The translations under genes and the position numbers were made by a program. The notes beneath the pieces are model-generated. The model was not told the origin of the DNA, did no database searches, and saw only the letters and a list, made by a program, of their open reading frames with translations. A DNA stretch of 64,000 bases from Asaia siamensis (GTDB taxonomy: Bacteria; Pseudomonadota; Alphaproteobacteria; Acetobacterales; Acetobacteraceae). Shown piece by piece: positions 8,471-17,570 of the stretch. The stretch covers positions 186,001 to 250,000 of the forward strand of contig NZ_BMCH01000003.1 of assembly GCF_014635085.1 (NCBI RefSeq). Direction: 5' to 3'. Positions within the stretch are counted from its first letter, which is position 1, and every line of letters begins with the position of its first letter.

Positions 8471-9277
8471 ATGACCTGCGACACTGCCCTCCCTTTCGAT
8501 GCCGATGCCTTGCTCGCCCTTGCCGCCCGACTGGCAGATGAGGCGGCAACGCTCATCAACGCCATTCGTGACCGTGGATTTGAGACGATCATCAAGGCTG
8601 ACAAATCACCGGTAACAGAGGCTGATCAGGCAGCAGAGCGTCACATTCTGGCCGGTCTGCGCGCTGCCACTCCCAATATTCCTGCCATCGGGGAAGAGGA
8701 AGTTGCCAACGGCACCTTCGTTGAACCCGGCGAGACCTACTGGCTGGTCGACCCGCTGGACGGCACGCGCGAATTCGCGGCCGGACGCGATGATTTCACG
8801 GTCAATATCGGGCTGGTTCACCAGAACCGTGCCGTTCTGGGCGCCATGGCGCTGCCCGCCTATGGCCAGCTCTATACGGGTCTGGTTGGCAAGGGTGCCT
8901 GGCGTCGTGACAGCAATGGGCTGAACGAGATTTCTGCGGTTCTCCCCCCGGAAGGCGGTTTGCGCATTCTCGCATCGCGCCATTATGCCGATGATCCGAG
9001 GCTGAAAGAGTGGCTGGCAGGTCGCAAGGTCGGCACGCTGGGCAATATCGGCTCTGCCGCAAAATTTGCCCGTGTGGCTGAAGGCGCCGCCGATTTCTAC
9101 CCGCGCCTTGGCCCGACCATGGAGTGGGACACGGCCGCGCCCCAGGCCATTGTCGAAGCCGCTGGTGGCCATATTCTGGATGAGCAGGGCAAGCCGCTCA
9201 CTTATGGCAAGCCCGGCTGGTTCAACCCGCCCTTTCTGTGCACTGGCCGTCATCCCGCAGGAGAGCACGACGCATGA
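8471..9277 (+). CDS. cysQ: 3'(2'),5'-bisphosphate nucleotidase
   Basis: Inositol-monophosphatase-fold, Mg-dependent phosphatase expected to remove the 3' phosphate from PAP and limit toxic intermediates of sulfate assimilation. The 268-residue protein contains the metal-binding signatures SPVTEADQAAE, GEEE, WLVDPLDGTREFAAGRDDFTVNIGL and GPTMEWDTAAPQAIVEAAGG, in family order. The IMPase fold is certain; CysQ over another IMPase relative rests on the LDGTREF and WDTAA context and the length. The stop overlaps the start of tsaC as ATGA. Confidence 0.9.
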   Translation: MTCDTALPFDADALLALAARLADEAATLINAIRDRGFETIIKADKSPVTEADQAAERHILAGLRAATPNIPAIGEEEVANGTFVEPGETYWLVDPLDGTREFAAGRDDFTVNIGLVHQNRAVLGAMALPAYGQLYTGLVGKGAWRRDSNGLNEISAVLPPEGGLRILASRHYADDPRLKEWLAGRKVGTLGNIGSAAKFARVAEGAADFYPRLGPTMEWDTAAPQAIVEAAGGHILDEQGKPLTYGKPGWFNPPFLCTGRHPAGEHDA

Positions 9278-10284
9278 CCGAGATCCTGAAAGCCGATCCC
9301 GACGCCATCGCCCGTGCCGCCGCGCTTCTGCTCGACGGCAAGCTGGTCGCTTTTGGCACCGAGACCGTTTACGGGCTTGGCGCTCTGGCCACGTCGAACA
9401 CGGCGGTTGCGCATATCTTCGCTGCCAAGAACCGCCCGCGCTTCAACCCGCTGATCAGCCATTTTGCCCGTACCGAAGCGGCCTTCGCCCATGTCGAGCC
9501 GACAGAACTGGCCTATCGCCTTGCCGAAAAATTCTGGCCCGGCCCGCTGACCATGATCCTGCCGCGCAAGAGCGGCTCGACCATCTGCGATCTGGCGACT
9601 GCAGGTCTGCCGACAGTGGCGTTGCGTGTGCCACGCGGCAAGACGGCCCTAGCCCTTCTTGAGGCGGTCGGTCAGCCCGTTGCTGCGCCATCTGCCAATC
9701 CCTCAGGCCGTGTCAGCCCGTCCGACGCTTTTCATGTGCTGCGCAACATGCATGGCCGTATCGATGCCATTCTTGACTCCGGCCCCTGCTCGGTCGGGCT
9801 GGAAAGCACCGTGATCGATCTGTCGCGCGAAGTGCCTTTCCTGCTGCGTCCAGGCGGAATCACGCTTGAGCAGCTCGAATCCGTGTGTGGTACGATCCGC
9901 AACCCCGATGATTATGCGACCAAGCTGCCCTCATCGCCGGGCATGCTCGCCTCGCATTACGCGCCTGGCCTGCCCGTGCGGCTGAATGCTGAATCGGTTA
10001 GCGAAAACGAGGCCCTGCTGGCTTTCGGTGACACGCTTCCCGGTGCCGGACTCGTGTATAATCTCAGCGAAACGGGCGATCTCGAAGAAGCCGCCGCGCG
10101 TCTCTTTGCCGGGCTGCGCTTTCTCGATGGGGAAGGCCAGCGCCGGGGGCTGCAGACCATCGCCGCCATGCCGGTACCCCGCCATGGGCTTGGCCTGGCC
10201 ATTCTCGACCGTTTGCGTCGCGCAGCGAGCCCACGCCCTGTCGCCGGTGGCGATGACGACGATCTGGAGAGCATGATCGGCTGA
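9274..10284 (+). CDS. tsaC: L-threonylcarbamoyladenylate synthase (Sua5/YwlC type)
   Basis: Makes threonylcarbamoyl-AMP from threonine, bicarbonate and ATP for the t6A37 modification of ANN-decoding tRNAs. The first ~200 residues are the YrdC domain (GTETVYGLGALA, KNRPRFNPLISH, WPGPLTMIL, TVALRVPRG, PVAAPSANPSGRVSP, LESTVIDL). The remainder, after SSPGMLASHYAP, is the Sua5 C-terminal domain, so this is the long two-domain form (336 residues). An upstream in-frame start at 9238 exists, but the ATG at 9274 overlaps the cysQ stop and starts the conserved region. The last base of its TGA is shared with the next ATG. Confidence 0.95.
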   Translation: MTEILKADPDAIARAAALLLDGKLVAFGTETVYGLGALATSNTAVAHIFAAKNRPRFNPLISHFARTEAAFAHVEPTELAYRLAEKFWPGPLTMILPRKSGSTICDLATAGLPTVALRVPRGKTALALLEAVGQPVAAPSANPSGRVSPSDAFHVLRNMHGRIDAILDSGPCSVGLESTVIDLSREVPFLLRPGGITLEQLESVCGTIRNPDDYATKLPSSPGMLASHYAPGLPVRLNAESVSENEALLAFGDTLPGAGLVYNLSETGDLEEAAARLFAGLRFLDGEGQRRGLQTIAAMPVPRHGLGLAILDRLRRAASPRPVAGGDDDDLESMIG

Positions 10285-10820
10285 TGTCCGGCTCGTTCGA
10301 CCCCAAGGAACTCAAGGTTCTCTCGGATATTCTTGCGCTCGTTCTCGAAGAGCAGGAAGGGCAATCCATCGCAGCGCTCAGCGCGCTGCGCTCACGTGCG
10401 AAGAAAAGCGCCATGACCGGGGGGGCACTGAAAAATCTTTTTGTCGCGATTGCCCCCAACCCACCACCTCGCGCCAAACCCAGAGCGACACGCACGACAA
10501 AGACCGCCGAGAGCGGTGCCGACACACTGGCTGCCCGCCAGCAGATCGTGACGCTCACCAATAATCTGCGCCAGATGGATCTCGAATTGCGCAATTCCCG
10601 CGCAAGACTGGAATCCGTGAGGTCGGAACTGTTCCAGACCCAGCAATCCCGCGCTGAGCTTCAGTCGAAACTCCTCACCAAGGAGTCACGCAAGCCTTTT
10701 GCCAGAATTCTCATCTGGTGCGGTTTTGCTGCGGGCATTCTGATCGGCATTGCTGGTACGCAGTTCATTCATTCGGTCGTGGATACACCGCGCATGGATC
10801 GCTCGATCTATCTTCGCTAA
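10284..10820 (+). CDS. Coiled-coil protein with one C-terminal membrane segment, unknown function
   Basis: 178 residues, no family recognised. The N-terminal 45 residues look helical and acidic. A basic Pro/Lys/Arg-rich linker follows (PNPPPRAKPRATRTTK), then a coiled coil from about 85 to 135 (heptad-like QQIVTLTNNLRQMDLELRNSRARLESV). One hydrophobic helix lies at about 142-162 (ILIWCGFAAGILIGIAGTQF), with a short tail. The start codon shares one base with the tsaC stop (TGATG), so it is the third gene of a coupled unit. A membrane-anchored scaffold is plausible but unproven. Confidence 0.7.
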   Translation: MSGSFDPKELKVLSDILALVLEEQEGQSIAALSALRSRAKKSAMTGGALKNLFVAIAPNPPPRAKPRATRTTKTAESGADTLAARQQIVTLTNNLRQMDLELRNSRARLESVRSELFQTQQSRAELQSKLLTKESRKPFARILIWCGFAAGILIGIAGTQFIHSVVDTPRMDRSIYLR

Positions 10821-10876
10821 ATTTCCGGGCACTGCGTTGCTACCCTGAACAAAACCATTCGGGCCTTGCGACCTTG

Positions 10877-11377
10877 TTAAGGCCCGGCGTCCAGTTCCGA
10901 CGGAGCTTTTCCGTGATCGAACACTTGGTGAAACGAGACGATCGGCCCGTAATTCTGTTCCGAGTTTATGTACTCCACACAAAAATTACGGTCTGGGAAG
11001 GTCCGCCTCAAAGATACATCCCATGCAAAGGCGATTATTTTTCCAGCGTCTTCATATGACCTCTCTTCTGCCCCCCAAGGAAACAGATCCCAGATCTTCA
11101 CCAAATTGAAGCTACGCTCATCCTTCCCCTTGGCTTTACATTGCGGGAAACGCGCTCTCACCATATCTTCATCCACGAAATCAGAAAGGAATACGACATC
11201 ATCAAATATAAAAAACTCTGGAAATAACACTTTCGAAAAGACGACAATATCACTCGCATCGACCCTGTCCTGTATGTAGGACATGAAACCGAGATCATTA
11301 GGCTTTATGAACTGATCAACCCAACCAGAAACCTTCTCTGGAATATCGATCCCACGTATAGTCTCTATTCGTTCCAT
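10877..11377 (-). CDS. Hypothetical protein, AT-richer than neighbours
   Basis: 166 residues with no recognised domain, rich in aromatic and acidic residues (FPEFFIFDDVVFLSDFVDEDMV, IWDLFPWGAEERSYEDAGKIIAFAWDVSL). No signal peptide or membrane segment. The start is supported by AAAGG about 9 nt upstream. Base and codon use (frequent TTT, ATA, AAT) differ from the GC-rich genes on both sides, which suggests recent acquisition. Small acidic proteins of this kind are sometimes immunity proteins, but no toxin gene adjoins it and I do not assign that role. Confidence 0.65.
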   Translation of the reverse strand: MERIETIRGIDIPEKVSGWVDQFIKPNDLGFMSYIQDRVDASDIVVFSKVLFPEFFIFDDVVFLSDFVDEDMVRARFPQCKAKGKDERSFNLVKIWDLFPWGAEERSYEDAGKIIAFAWDVSLRRTFPDRNFCVEYINSEQNYGPIVSFHQVFDHGKAPSELDAGP

Positions 11378-11592
11378 TTGAATTTACACCTTTATTCGCG
11401 ACGAGTATTGGCCCGCACAAGGCTCTGGAACAGATCGATGAGGTGCCACGTATGCATCGCCCAATCTCAGTTGGGCGGGTGAACAATCGCAATACAACAG
11501 ATAATCCCGCAATACTGCGCTCGTCAGCTTCAATTAAAGGTGCGGGAGCAAACTTGTCTGACGCAGTTTCGCGCAGCGCCCGCAGTCAGGTT

Positions 11593-12120
11593 TCAGTCAC
11601 GCAACCCACCCATGATGGGTCGGAGCTCAACGCGGCTCTGGCTGCGTCGCCGGGCGGGCGGGCGGGGCTGGCAGGAGACGAAGTAGAGCCCCATCGTAAA
11701 AATCATGTTCGATACGATCATGAAAAGACTGGCCAGCATCAAAGCGCCGCTGCCGGTTACGCCAACCCATAATGAGTAGATCAGAAAACCGACATTGAGC
11801 GGGCGCATACCAAACAGCATCGAACGCAGCGGATTGGCCTGACCCGGCTTGACCAGCCCGCGCATTCTCATGATGGCGAGATAGAAAGCGACGAACAGGA
11901 CCCAGTTCAGGATATTGAATACGGAGTCACCAATCGAGGCATAGCCGCTGATGGAAAGGATGACGATCGCCGCCAGGAAGAAGACGATCGCCCCGAGTTG
12001 CAGGCTCATCCCGAGTTCCGCCGAAGGGAGCTTTTCGGGCAACCTGTCTGAGACCGGCTGAAAGACCCTATCGAGCAGCCAGAGATCGGCCTGATTGATG
12101 CGTTCGACAAATGTGGACAT
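11593..12120 (-). CDS. Four-helix integral membrane protein, unknown function
   Basis: 175 residues. An amphipathic N-terminal region (MSTFVERINQADLWLLDRVFQ) precedes four hydrophobic segments at roughly 42-60, 68-84, 105-122 and 126-147. The C-terminal tail is basic and Arg/Pro-rich (QPRPPARRRSQSR). I do not recognise a family. It stands alone, between the AT-richer gene and the divergent ABC transporter promoter. Confidence 0.7.
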   Translation of the reverse strand: MSTFVERINQADLWLLDRVFQPVSDRLPEKLPSAELGMSLQLGAIVFFLAAIVILSISGYASIGDSVFNILNWVLFVAFYLAIMRMRGLVKPGQANPLRSMLFGMRPLNVGFLIYSLWVGVTGSGALMLASLFMIVSNMIFTMGLYFVSCQPRPPARRRSQSRVELRPIMGGLRD

Positions 12121-12265
12121 GGGACTGATTTACCGCGCTCGCGCTCTTCACGCACCCGTTTTCTTCGTCGCCGCAAGAGGGGTCCCCTCCCACCGGACGC
12201 CCCCGACAGAAGCGCAGGCATATCCCAATACAAGATAAAATCTCTGAAAGTTAATCATATAATTT

Positions 12266-12294
12266 TTGACAATAAATACCGTTAAAAAGATGAT
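12266..12294 (+). promoter_or_regulatory. Promoter candidate for the ABC exporter operon
   Basis: TTGACA (12266-12271) is followed after 17 bp by GATGAT (12289-12294), in an AT-rich stretch 32 bp before the ABC ATPase start. The -35 is perfect and the -10 is weak. Confidence 0.55.
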
Positions 12295-12326
12295 AAACGT
12301 TCCGAATCGATAAAGGTTATCCCTCT

Positions 12327-13157
12327 ATGCTTCATCCGGCCCTTCTCGATCGTCTCTGCAAGACTTACGACGGCAGGAAAATTCTGGATGATATCAGCGT
12401 TTCTCTGGCGCCCGGCAGTATCAATGCGCTCCTGGGGCCTAACGGCGCCGGTAAGACGACCCTCATTGGATGCCTTCTGGGGTTGCTCGTGCCTGACTCA
12501 GGCGCTGTTCGCATCTGGGGTGAAAACGCCGACAAACTGAGCCCTGAAACGCGGTGTCGCATCGGCTTCGTCCCCCAGACAATGACAGGCCTTACCTGGT
12601 TTCGCGTGCAGGAACTCAAGGATTATCTCTCCGCCTTTCGCAACCAGCCGGACGGCGCGGAAGACAGGCGCTGGGCAGATTGGGCGGCACTCGATCCCAA
12701 AGCCCGCATCTCCACCCTGTCAGGTGGAGAGCGCCAACGCCTTGCCATCGTGCTGGCCCTGCGCTTCTCACCCGATCTGATCATTCTCGACGAGCCGGTC
12801 GCGAGCCTCGACCCGATGGCACGGCATGATTTCATCGCGCTTTTGTCTGAGACCGTACAGCGACGCGAGACGACAGCCCTGATCTCGTCCCATATCATCT
12901 CCGATCTGGAACGCATCTGCGATCGCTTTCTCGTCATGAAGAAAGGAAGATTGATCGGCGATCTGAGCGCCGAGGTTTTTGCCGGTGAGATACGGCGCCT
13001 CGCCATATGGCCCGATACGGCGCTCGGTCTGGAGGTCCTGGCTGACCTGCCCGATGGCAGTGTCTGGGTGCGTGGCTGGCGACCTGAACTGGACGCGAGG
13101 AATCTGCCGGTTCTTGCAGGCGATATGGAAGCCTATTTTCTGGCGCTGACACGATGA
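12327..13157 (+). CDS. ABC transporter ATP-binding protein
   Basis: 276-residue ATPase subunit of an ABC-2-like transporter. It shows Walker A GPNGAGKT, Q-loop FVPQ, signature LSGGERQR, Walker B LIILDEP followed by SLDP, and the H-loop SSHI. The C-terminal extension of about 60 residues, after the H-loop, resembles those of ABC-2 exporter ATPases of the CcmA/YadG kind. The stop overlaps the start of the membrane subunit as ATGA, so the two form one transporter. The substrate is unknown. Confidence 0.92.
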   Translation: MLHPALLDRLCKTYDGRKILDDISVSLAPGSINALLGPNGAGKTTLIGCLLGLLVPDSGAVRIWGENADKLSPETRCRIGFVPQTMTGLTWFRVQELKDYLSAFRNQPDGAEDRRWADWAALDPKARISTLSGGERQRLAIVLALRFSPDLIILDEPVASLDPMARHDFIALLSETVQRRETTALISSHIISDLERICDRFLVMKKGRLIGDLSAEVFAGEIRRLAIWPDTALGLEVLADLPDGSVWVRGWRPELDARNLPVLAGDMEAYFLALTR

Positions 13158-14578
13158 ACGCCGCCAGAAACCCCTCGATGACACAAGTCCTTCAAGACTG
13201 CCTCCGCTCCATGCGGCTTTATGTCTCGCCTGTTTTCCTGCGCGAGAACCCTCTCGTTATCCTGGCCGTTTTTTATACGGCTCTTTGCTTTACTCTCGCA
13301 TTCCTGTTCTGGAATGTCCGGTCCTGGCATAGCGGGCACTACGCCATTCCCCCTGTTCTGGCCCCGACCTGGTGGGTTTCGCTTTATGCCGGATTTTCGG
13401 CAATCAGCCTGCATTACTGGCGACAGGTTCGAACACCGACGACCTATCTCCTCAATCGGCTGCAGCGCGCTGAATATCTTGCCATCCTTGTCATGGCGCT
13501 GGCCTTGGGTGTCCTGCTTGCTCTTCCTCCTCTGCTGACGGGCGCCCCCGCGGTCAACTGCTTCGCGCTGGAAGCCATTGCCATGGTTCTCTGGTGCAGC
13601 CCCAGGCCCGTCAACCGCGCAGCGGCCCTGCGAAGCGTGATGACGCCACTGGGTATTGTCAGAGCGCTCGGGTTTATCTTTCTGCTTGTTCCCAGAATGC
13701 AGAACTATCTGTTCTCCATGCCCTGGTACACCGCAATCGGCATCATGATCGTCTGTCTCGGTATGGTCCTGCACCTCTATCGTCTGAGCGATTACCGTCT
13801 GGCAGCCCAAACGCCTCGCCCTATCCTTGATGGCAGCACGAAGCGCATCTCCACTGTCGTTGAGCGTCTCAGCGCCGTCATCCTCTGGCGCCCTTCATGG
13901 CTTGTCCGTCTGCCTCTCGCCGATCCTCTTCAGACCGGCAGCCCGATTGCCGTCATCCTGATGGTTGTCGTCGCAACGCTTATTTTCGGAGGCGTGACAG
14001 AAATCATTGCGTGGATGGCAGACGGGGTCGCCCCCTCTCTCATCGCCCTGCGCCATCGTTTGCCTGACCTCGCGCGTCAGAGCCTCCTTCTGATCGGCGT
14101 AAGTCTTTCAGCCTGGATGACCCAGCGCGCAGACTGGCCCTTTCTCCTGACGCTTGGGCCTTACGGAAGCAAACGCGCCTTTGCCCAGGCAGTCTATCGT
14201 CTTCATCTGCAAAGGGCCCTTCAGGCCAGTCTCATCGCGGGTACGATGATCGCCCTGACTGGATGGTTCGATCATCGGGCAACGCTCACCTGGGCTTTGG
14301 CGGCAGGCTGGTCCTGTGGCCTGGCTCTGATAGGCACCAGTTGTCTGCCTACGCTCGCCTTTATCATCCCGCGACTCAATCGTCGGGCGACAATCGCGTT
14401 TCTAAATATCGGCGCCATGGTGCTGGGATTGCAACTCGCGACATCCCTCATCCTGCAGACAGGGTTCTGGTGGCGCTGGCTGCTGGCACCGGCATCGCTC
14501 ATCATTGCCGCCCTGTTTTATGTTTTTGTCCCGCCACGTCTTGCCGCACAGGACTGGCCGATCGAACCGCCCCGTTAG
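13154..14578 (+). CDS. ABC transporter membrane subunit
   Basis: 474 residues with about ten to twelve hydrophobic segments spread over the length (for example LVILAVFYTALCFTLAFLFW, LAILVMALALGVLLALPPLL, AVILMVVVATLIFGGVTEII and LLAPASLIIAALFYVFVPP). No permease family motif is evident to me; the role follows from the 4-bp overlap with the ATPase gene. It is larger than a typical six-helix ABC-2 permease, so it may act as a fused pair of half-permeases. The M16 protease gene follows 80 bp later on the same strand. Confidence 0.8.
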   Translation: MNAARNPSMTQVLQDCLRSMRLYVSPVFLRENPLVILAVFYTALCFTLAFLFWNVRSWHSGHYAIPPVLAPTWWVSLYAGFSAISLHYWRQVRTPTTYLLNRLQRAEYLAILVMALALGVLLALPPLLTGAPAVNCFALEAIAMVLWCSPRPVNRAAALRSVMTPLGIVRALGFIFLLVPRMQNYLFSMPWYTAIGIMIVCLGMVLHLYRLSDYRLAAQTPRPILDGSTKRISTVVERLSAVILWRPSWLVRLPLADPLQTGSPIAVILMVVVATLIFGGVTEIIAWMADGVAPSLIALRHRLPDLARQSLLLIGVSLSAWMTQRADWPFLLTLGPYGSKRAFAQAVYRLHLQRALQASLIAGTMIALTGWFDHRATLTWALAAGWSCGLALIGTSCLPTLAFIIPRLNRRATIAFLNIGAMVLGLQLATSLILQTGFWWRWLLAPASLIIAALFYVFVPPRLAAQDWPIEPPR

Positions 14579-14658
14579 CCGCAAGCAACATGGACAGACT
14601 ACGACAAGCTGTTACGCTGCCTGCTATTCACCGCTTTTCCTGCCATCAGGAGTTCAAC

Positions 14659-17358
14659 ATGGCCGTGCTGCCTCATCTGCGCAAAATGCTTCTGGCGTCG
14701 AGCCTGCTCGTCGCCCCCGCACTGACCCTCCCCGCTCTGGCAGCCCCCGCCACTCCGGCCCCTCATGCGGCCACTGCGATGGACAGTGCCGTAAAGGCCA
14801 CCCTGCCGAACGGGCTGCGCGTCGTGATCGTGCCCGATCGCCTTGCCCCGGTGGTGCAGACACAGGTCATCTATCTTGCCGGTTCGGCAGCTGCACCCAA
14901 TGGCTTTCCGGGTACGGCGCATGCGCTCGAACACATGATGTTCAATGGCTCCAAGGCCCTCAGCCGCGACCAGCTTTCGACCGTCAGTGCGCGCATCGGC
15001 AATGTCAGCAATGCCTTCACGACTGAAGACACGACACAGTTCTATTTTCAGGCACCCGCGCATTACCTCGATCTCCTGCTCAAAATCGAAGCCGATCGCA
15101 TGCGCAATGTCCTGCTGACAGACGCTGATTGGGGACATGAGCGCGGTGCTATCGAACAGGAAGTCGCCCGCGACCTTTCGATGCCTTTCCAGCGCTATAC
15201 GATCGCGCTGAATCGCGCCCTGTTCGGGGGCACGCCCTATGAGCACGATGCGCTGGGTACGCGTGACTCCTTCGACAAGACCGACGCAAAACTGCTGCGC
15301 GGCTTCTATGACAGCTGGTACCAGCCAAACAACGCGATCCTGCTCATTGTCGGGGATATCGATCCGGCGACCACGCTCGACAAGGTGCGCAGCCAGTTCA
15401 GCGCCATCCCCTCGGGCAAGCTCCCCGCCCGCCCCGTGGTCGAGCCGGCCCCCGTCACGCCGCAGACCATCAAGATCGACAGCGACTACGCCACAGGCAT
15501 TCTGAGCATCGCCTATCGTATGCCCGGCTCACAGAGCCCGGATTACGCAGCGGCGCAAATTCTTGCGGATGTCCTGAGCAGTCAGCGCGGCGCCCTTTTC
15601 GCTCTTGTGCCCCAGGGCAAGGCATTGGGAACCGAATTTTCCTATAACGCCCGCGTGCATGCCGGTGTCGGCAGTGCGCTGGCCGCCTTCCCCAAGGGGC
15701 AGGACCCCAGCGCGCTGCTGGGCGAAGTGCGCGGCATTCTCGAAACGATCCGCCAGAAAGGCGTACCTGCCGATCTGGTCGAGGCGGCCAAGCGCAAGGA
15801 AATTGCCGCTCTTGAATTCAACGCCAACAGCATTACCGATCTGACCCAGAGCTGGGCCGATGCCTTGGCCTATAGCGGCGTGAATTCGCCCGCCGATCTG
15901 GTGAAGGCCTATCGCGGCGTCACGCTTGAGCAGGTCAATGCTCTTGCCGCCCGCCTGCTCGACCCGGCTCATGCTGTGACCGGCATTCTGACTCCGTCGG
16001 GCGGCAAGTCACCCCAGATCGGTGGCGCCAAGGGGCCGGAATCGCTTCTGCCGCCGCCCAGCAAGAATATCACCCTGCCCGACTGGGCTGCGACGGCTCT
16101 GGCCGATCTGCCCAAGCCCGAGCCACTCAGCCTGCCCGCACGCTACACGCTCAAGAATGGCATCACGCTTCTGGTGCAGCCCGAGCATGTCAGCCATACA
16201 ATCCGCCTCTACGGCTCCATCCGCCATAACAGCTACCTGCAGCAGCCCAAGGGCAAGGAAGGCGTTGCCGATCTGACGAGCGATCTTTTCCTGTTCGGCA
16301 GCACGAGTCATGATCGCCTCGCTTTCGCAGCGGCCCTCGACGCCCTCGCCTCTGATGCCAGTGGGGGTGTCTCCTTCTCTCTCAGCACGCTAAGCGCCAA
16401 TTTTGACAAGACGCTGGCGCTCCTGGCTGAAAACGAGCTTCACCCGGCTTTTCCCGCGCAGGCTTTCATGATCATGAAGCAGCAGGCCATCGCGACGCAG
16501 GCAGGCGTTCTGCAATCGCCCGGCTATCGCTTCCAGCGTGCCGTGACAAAAGCACTCTCCCCCGCTGATGATCCGTCACTTCGCGAAACCACACCCCAGA
16601 CGCTCTCGTCGATTTCGCTGGCTGATGTGCAGGATTTCTACAAGGCGGCCTATCGCCCCGACCTGACCACCATTGTCGTGATCGGTGACATCACCCCCGA
16701 AAAAGCCAGGGCTTCGGTTGAATCGGCGTTCAGCGCCTGGGCCGCGACAGGCCCACAACCTGCGGTTGACCTGCCCGCGCGTCCCCAGAGCAAGCACTCG
16801 CAGGCGATCATCGACGACCCGGGTCGCGTGCAGGATTCCGTCTACCTTGCCCAAACCGTCGCCAGCGGCGTGAAGAACCCCGATCGCTATGCACTTGAAG
16901 TCGGCAATGAAGTTCTCGGCTCAGGCTTTTCGTCGCGTCTCATGCAGGATCTGCGCGTGCGCAGCGGCATGGTCTACACCACAGGCTCCGACTTCGCCTG
17001 GTCGGCCAATCGCGGCGCTTTCATGATCTCTTACGGGTCGGACCCGGACAAGACCAGCAAGGCCCGCGATGCTGCCCTGCGCAACGTCTCGTCCATGCAA
17101 TCCAGCCCGGTCTCTGACGACGAACTGCTCAACGCCAAGGCGTCGATCCTGCGCGCTATCCCGATGGAGCGCGCCAGCTTCGGCGGTATTGCCGGTCAGT
17201 ATCTGTCGCTTGTCGATCTCGGCCTACCCCTCACCGAGCCCGATGACCGCGCCAGGGCCGTCTACGCCATGAGCGCCAGACAGGTGCAGGAAGCCTTCCA
17301 TCACTGGGTTCGCCCTGATGAGATGGCCCAGATCATTCGTGGTCCTGCGCCGAAATAA
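14659..17358 (+). CDS. Exported M16-family zinc metalloprotease (two-domain)
   Basis: 899 residues with a signal peptide (MAVLPHLRKMLLASSLLVAPALTLPALA). The first M16 domain has the inverted zinc motif H88-A-L-E-H92 and a downstream GAIEQEVARD glutamate that completes the site. The second half (from about residue 480) is an inactive-type M16 domain with GSGFSSRLMQDLRVRSGMVYTTGS. This is the layout of periplasmic pitrilysin/PqqL-like proteases. The frame is open upstream into the permease gene, but the ATG at 14659 has AGGAG 7 nt upstream and begins the signal peptide. Probable role: degradation of small peptides in the periplasm. Confidence 0.93.
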   Translation: MAVLPHLRKMLLASSLLVAPALTLPALAAPATPAPHAATAMDSAVKATLPNGLRVVIVPDRLAPVVQTQVIYLAGSAAAPNGFPGTAHALEHMMFNGSKALSRDQLSTVSARIGNVSNAFTTEDTTQFYFQAPAHYLDLLLKIEADRMRNVLLTDADWGHERGAIEQEVARDLSMPFQRYTIALNRALFGGTPYEHDALGTRDSFDKTDAKLLRGFYDSWYQPNNAILLIVGDIDPATTLDKVRSQFSAIPSGKLPARPVVEPAPVTPQTIKIDSDYATGILSIAYRMPGSQSPDYAAAQILADVLSSQRGALFALVPQGKALGTEFSYNARVHAGVGSALAAFPKGQDPSALLGEVRGILETIRQKGVPADLVEAAKRKEIAALEFNANSITDLTQSWADALAYSGVNSPADLVKAYRGVTLEQVNALAARLLDPAHAVTGILTPSGGKSPQIGGAKGPESLLPPPSKNITLPDWAATALADLPKPEPLSLPARYTLKNGITLLVQPEHVSHTIRLYGSIRHNSYLQQPKGKEGVADLTSDLFLFGSTSHDRLAFAAALDALASDASGGVSFSLSTLSANFDKTLALLAENELHPAFPAQAFMIMKQQAIATQAGVLQSPGYRFQRAVTKALSPADDPSLRETTPQTLSSISLADVQDFYKAAYRPDLTTIVVIGDITPEKARASVESAFSAWAATGPQPAVDLPARPQSKHSQAIIDDPGRVQDSVYLAQTVASGVKNPDRYALEVGNEVLGSGFSSRLMQDLRVRSGMVYTTGSDFAWSANRGAFMISYGSDPDKTSKARDAALRNVSSMQSSPVSDDELLNAKASILRAIPMERASFGGIAGQYLSLVDLGLPLTEPDDRARAVYAMSARQVQEAFHHWVRPDEMAQIIRGPAPK

Positions 17359-17570
17359 CGGGTCTTTTCGGGGCTTTGCCCCGAGCCTTGCGAACAGGCA
17401 GTCGGCCTTTGAGGACGCCAGAGTCAGCAAGACGAGAGAGGGTACGCCCTCTCTCGTATGGAACAGGGCTCAGCCCGGCAGCGCGGCGGGGCGTTCCTGT
17501 TTCAGAAGGTGCTTTAGGGGCTCTGCCCCGAACCCCGCCAAAGGGCGGTCGCCCTTTGGATACCCGTTTT
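17359..17570. repeat. Cluster of palindromic repeat units
   Basis: The gap after the protease gene is packed with inverted repeats. Unit 1 is 17369-17414 (CGGGGC-TTT-GCCCCG followed by a GGC/GCC-rich half). Next is a perfect 11-bp hairpin at 17432-17457 with a TACG loop. Unit 2 is 17517-17565, with GGGGCTCTGCCCC and then AAAGGGC-GGTC-GCCCTTT. The two units share the layout GGGGC-loop-GCCCC, CGA, spacer, second hairpin, and look like divergent copies of a dispersed palindromic element. Confidence 0.6.

Noticed and set aside
13133-13810. A 225-codon minus-strand frame inside the ABC permease gene
   Set aside because: The sense strand encodes a hydrophobic membrane protein; the antisense product is charged and low-complexity.
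14263-14658. Upstream extension of the M16 protease frame
   Set aside because: It overlaps the permease gene, is not protein-like, and the ATG at 14659 has a ribosome site and signal peptide.
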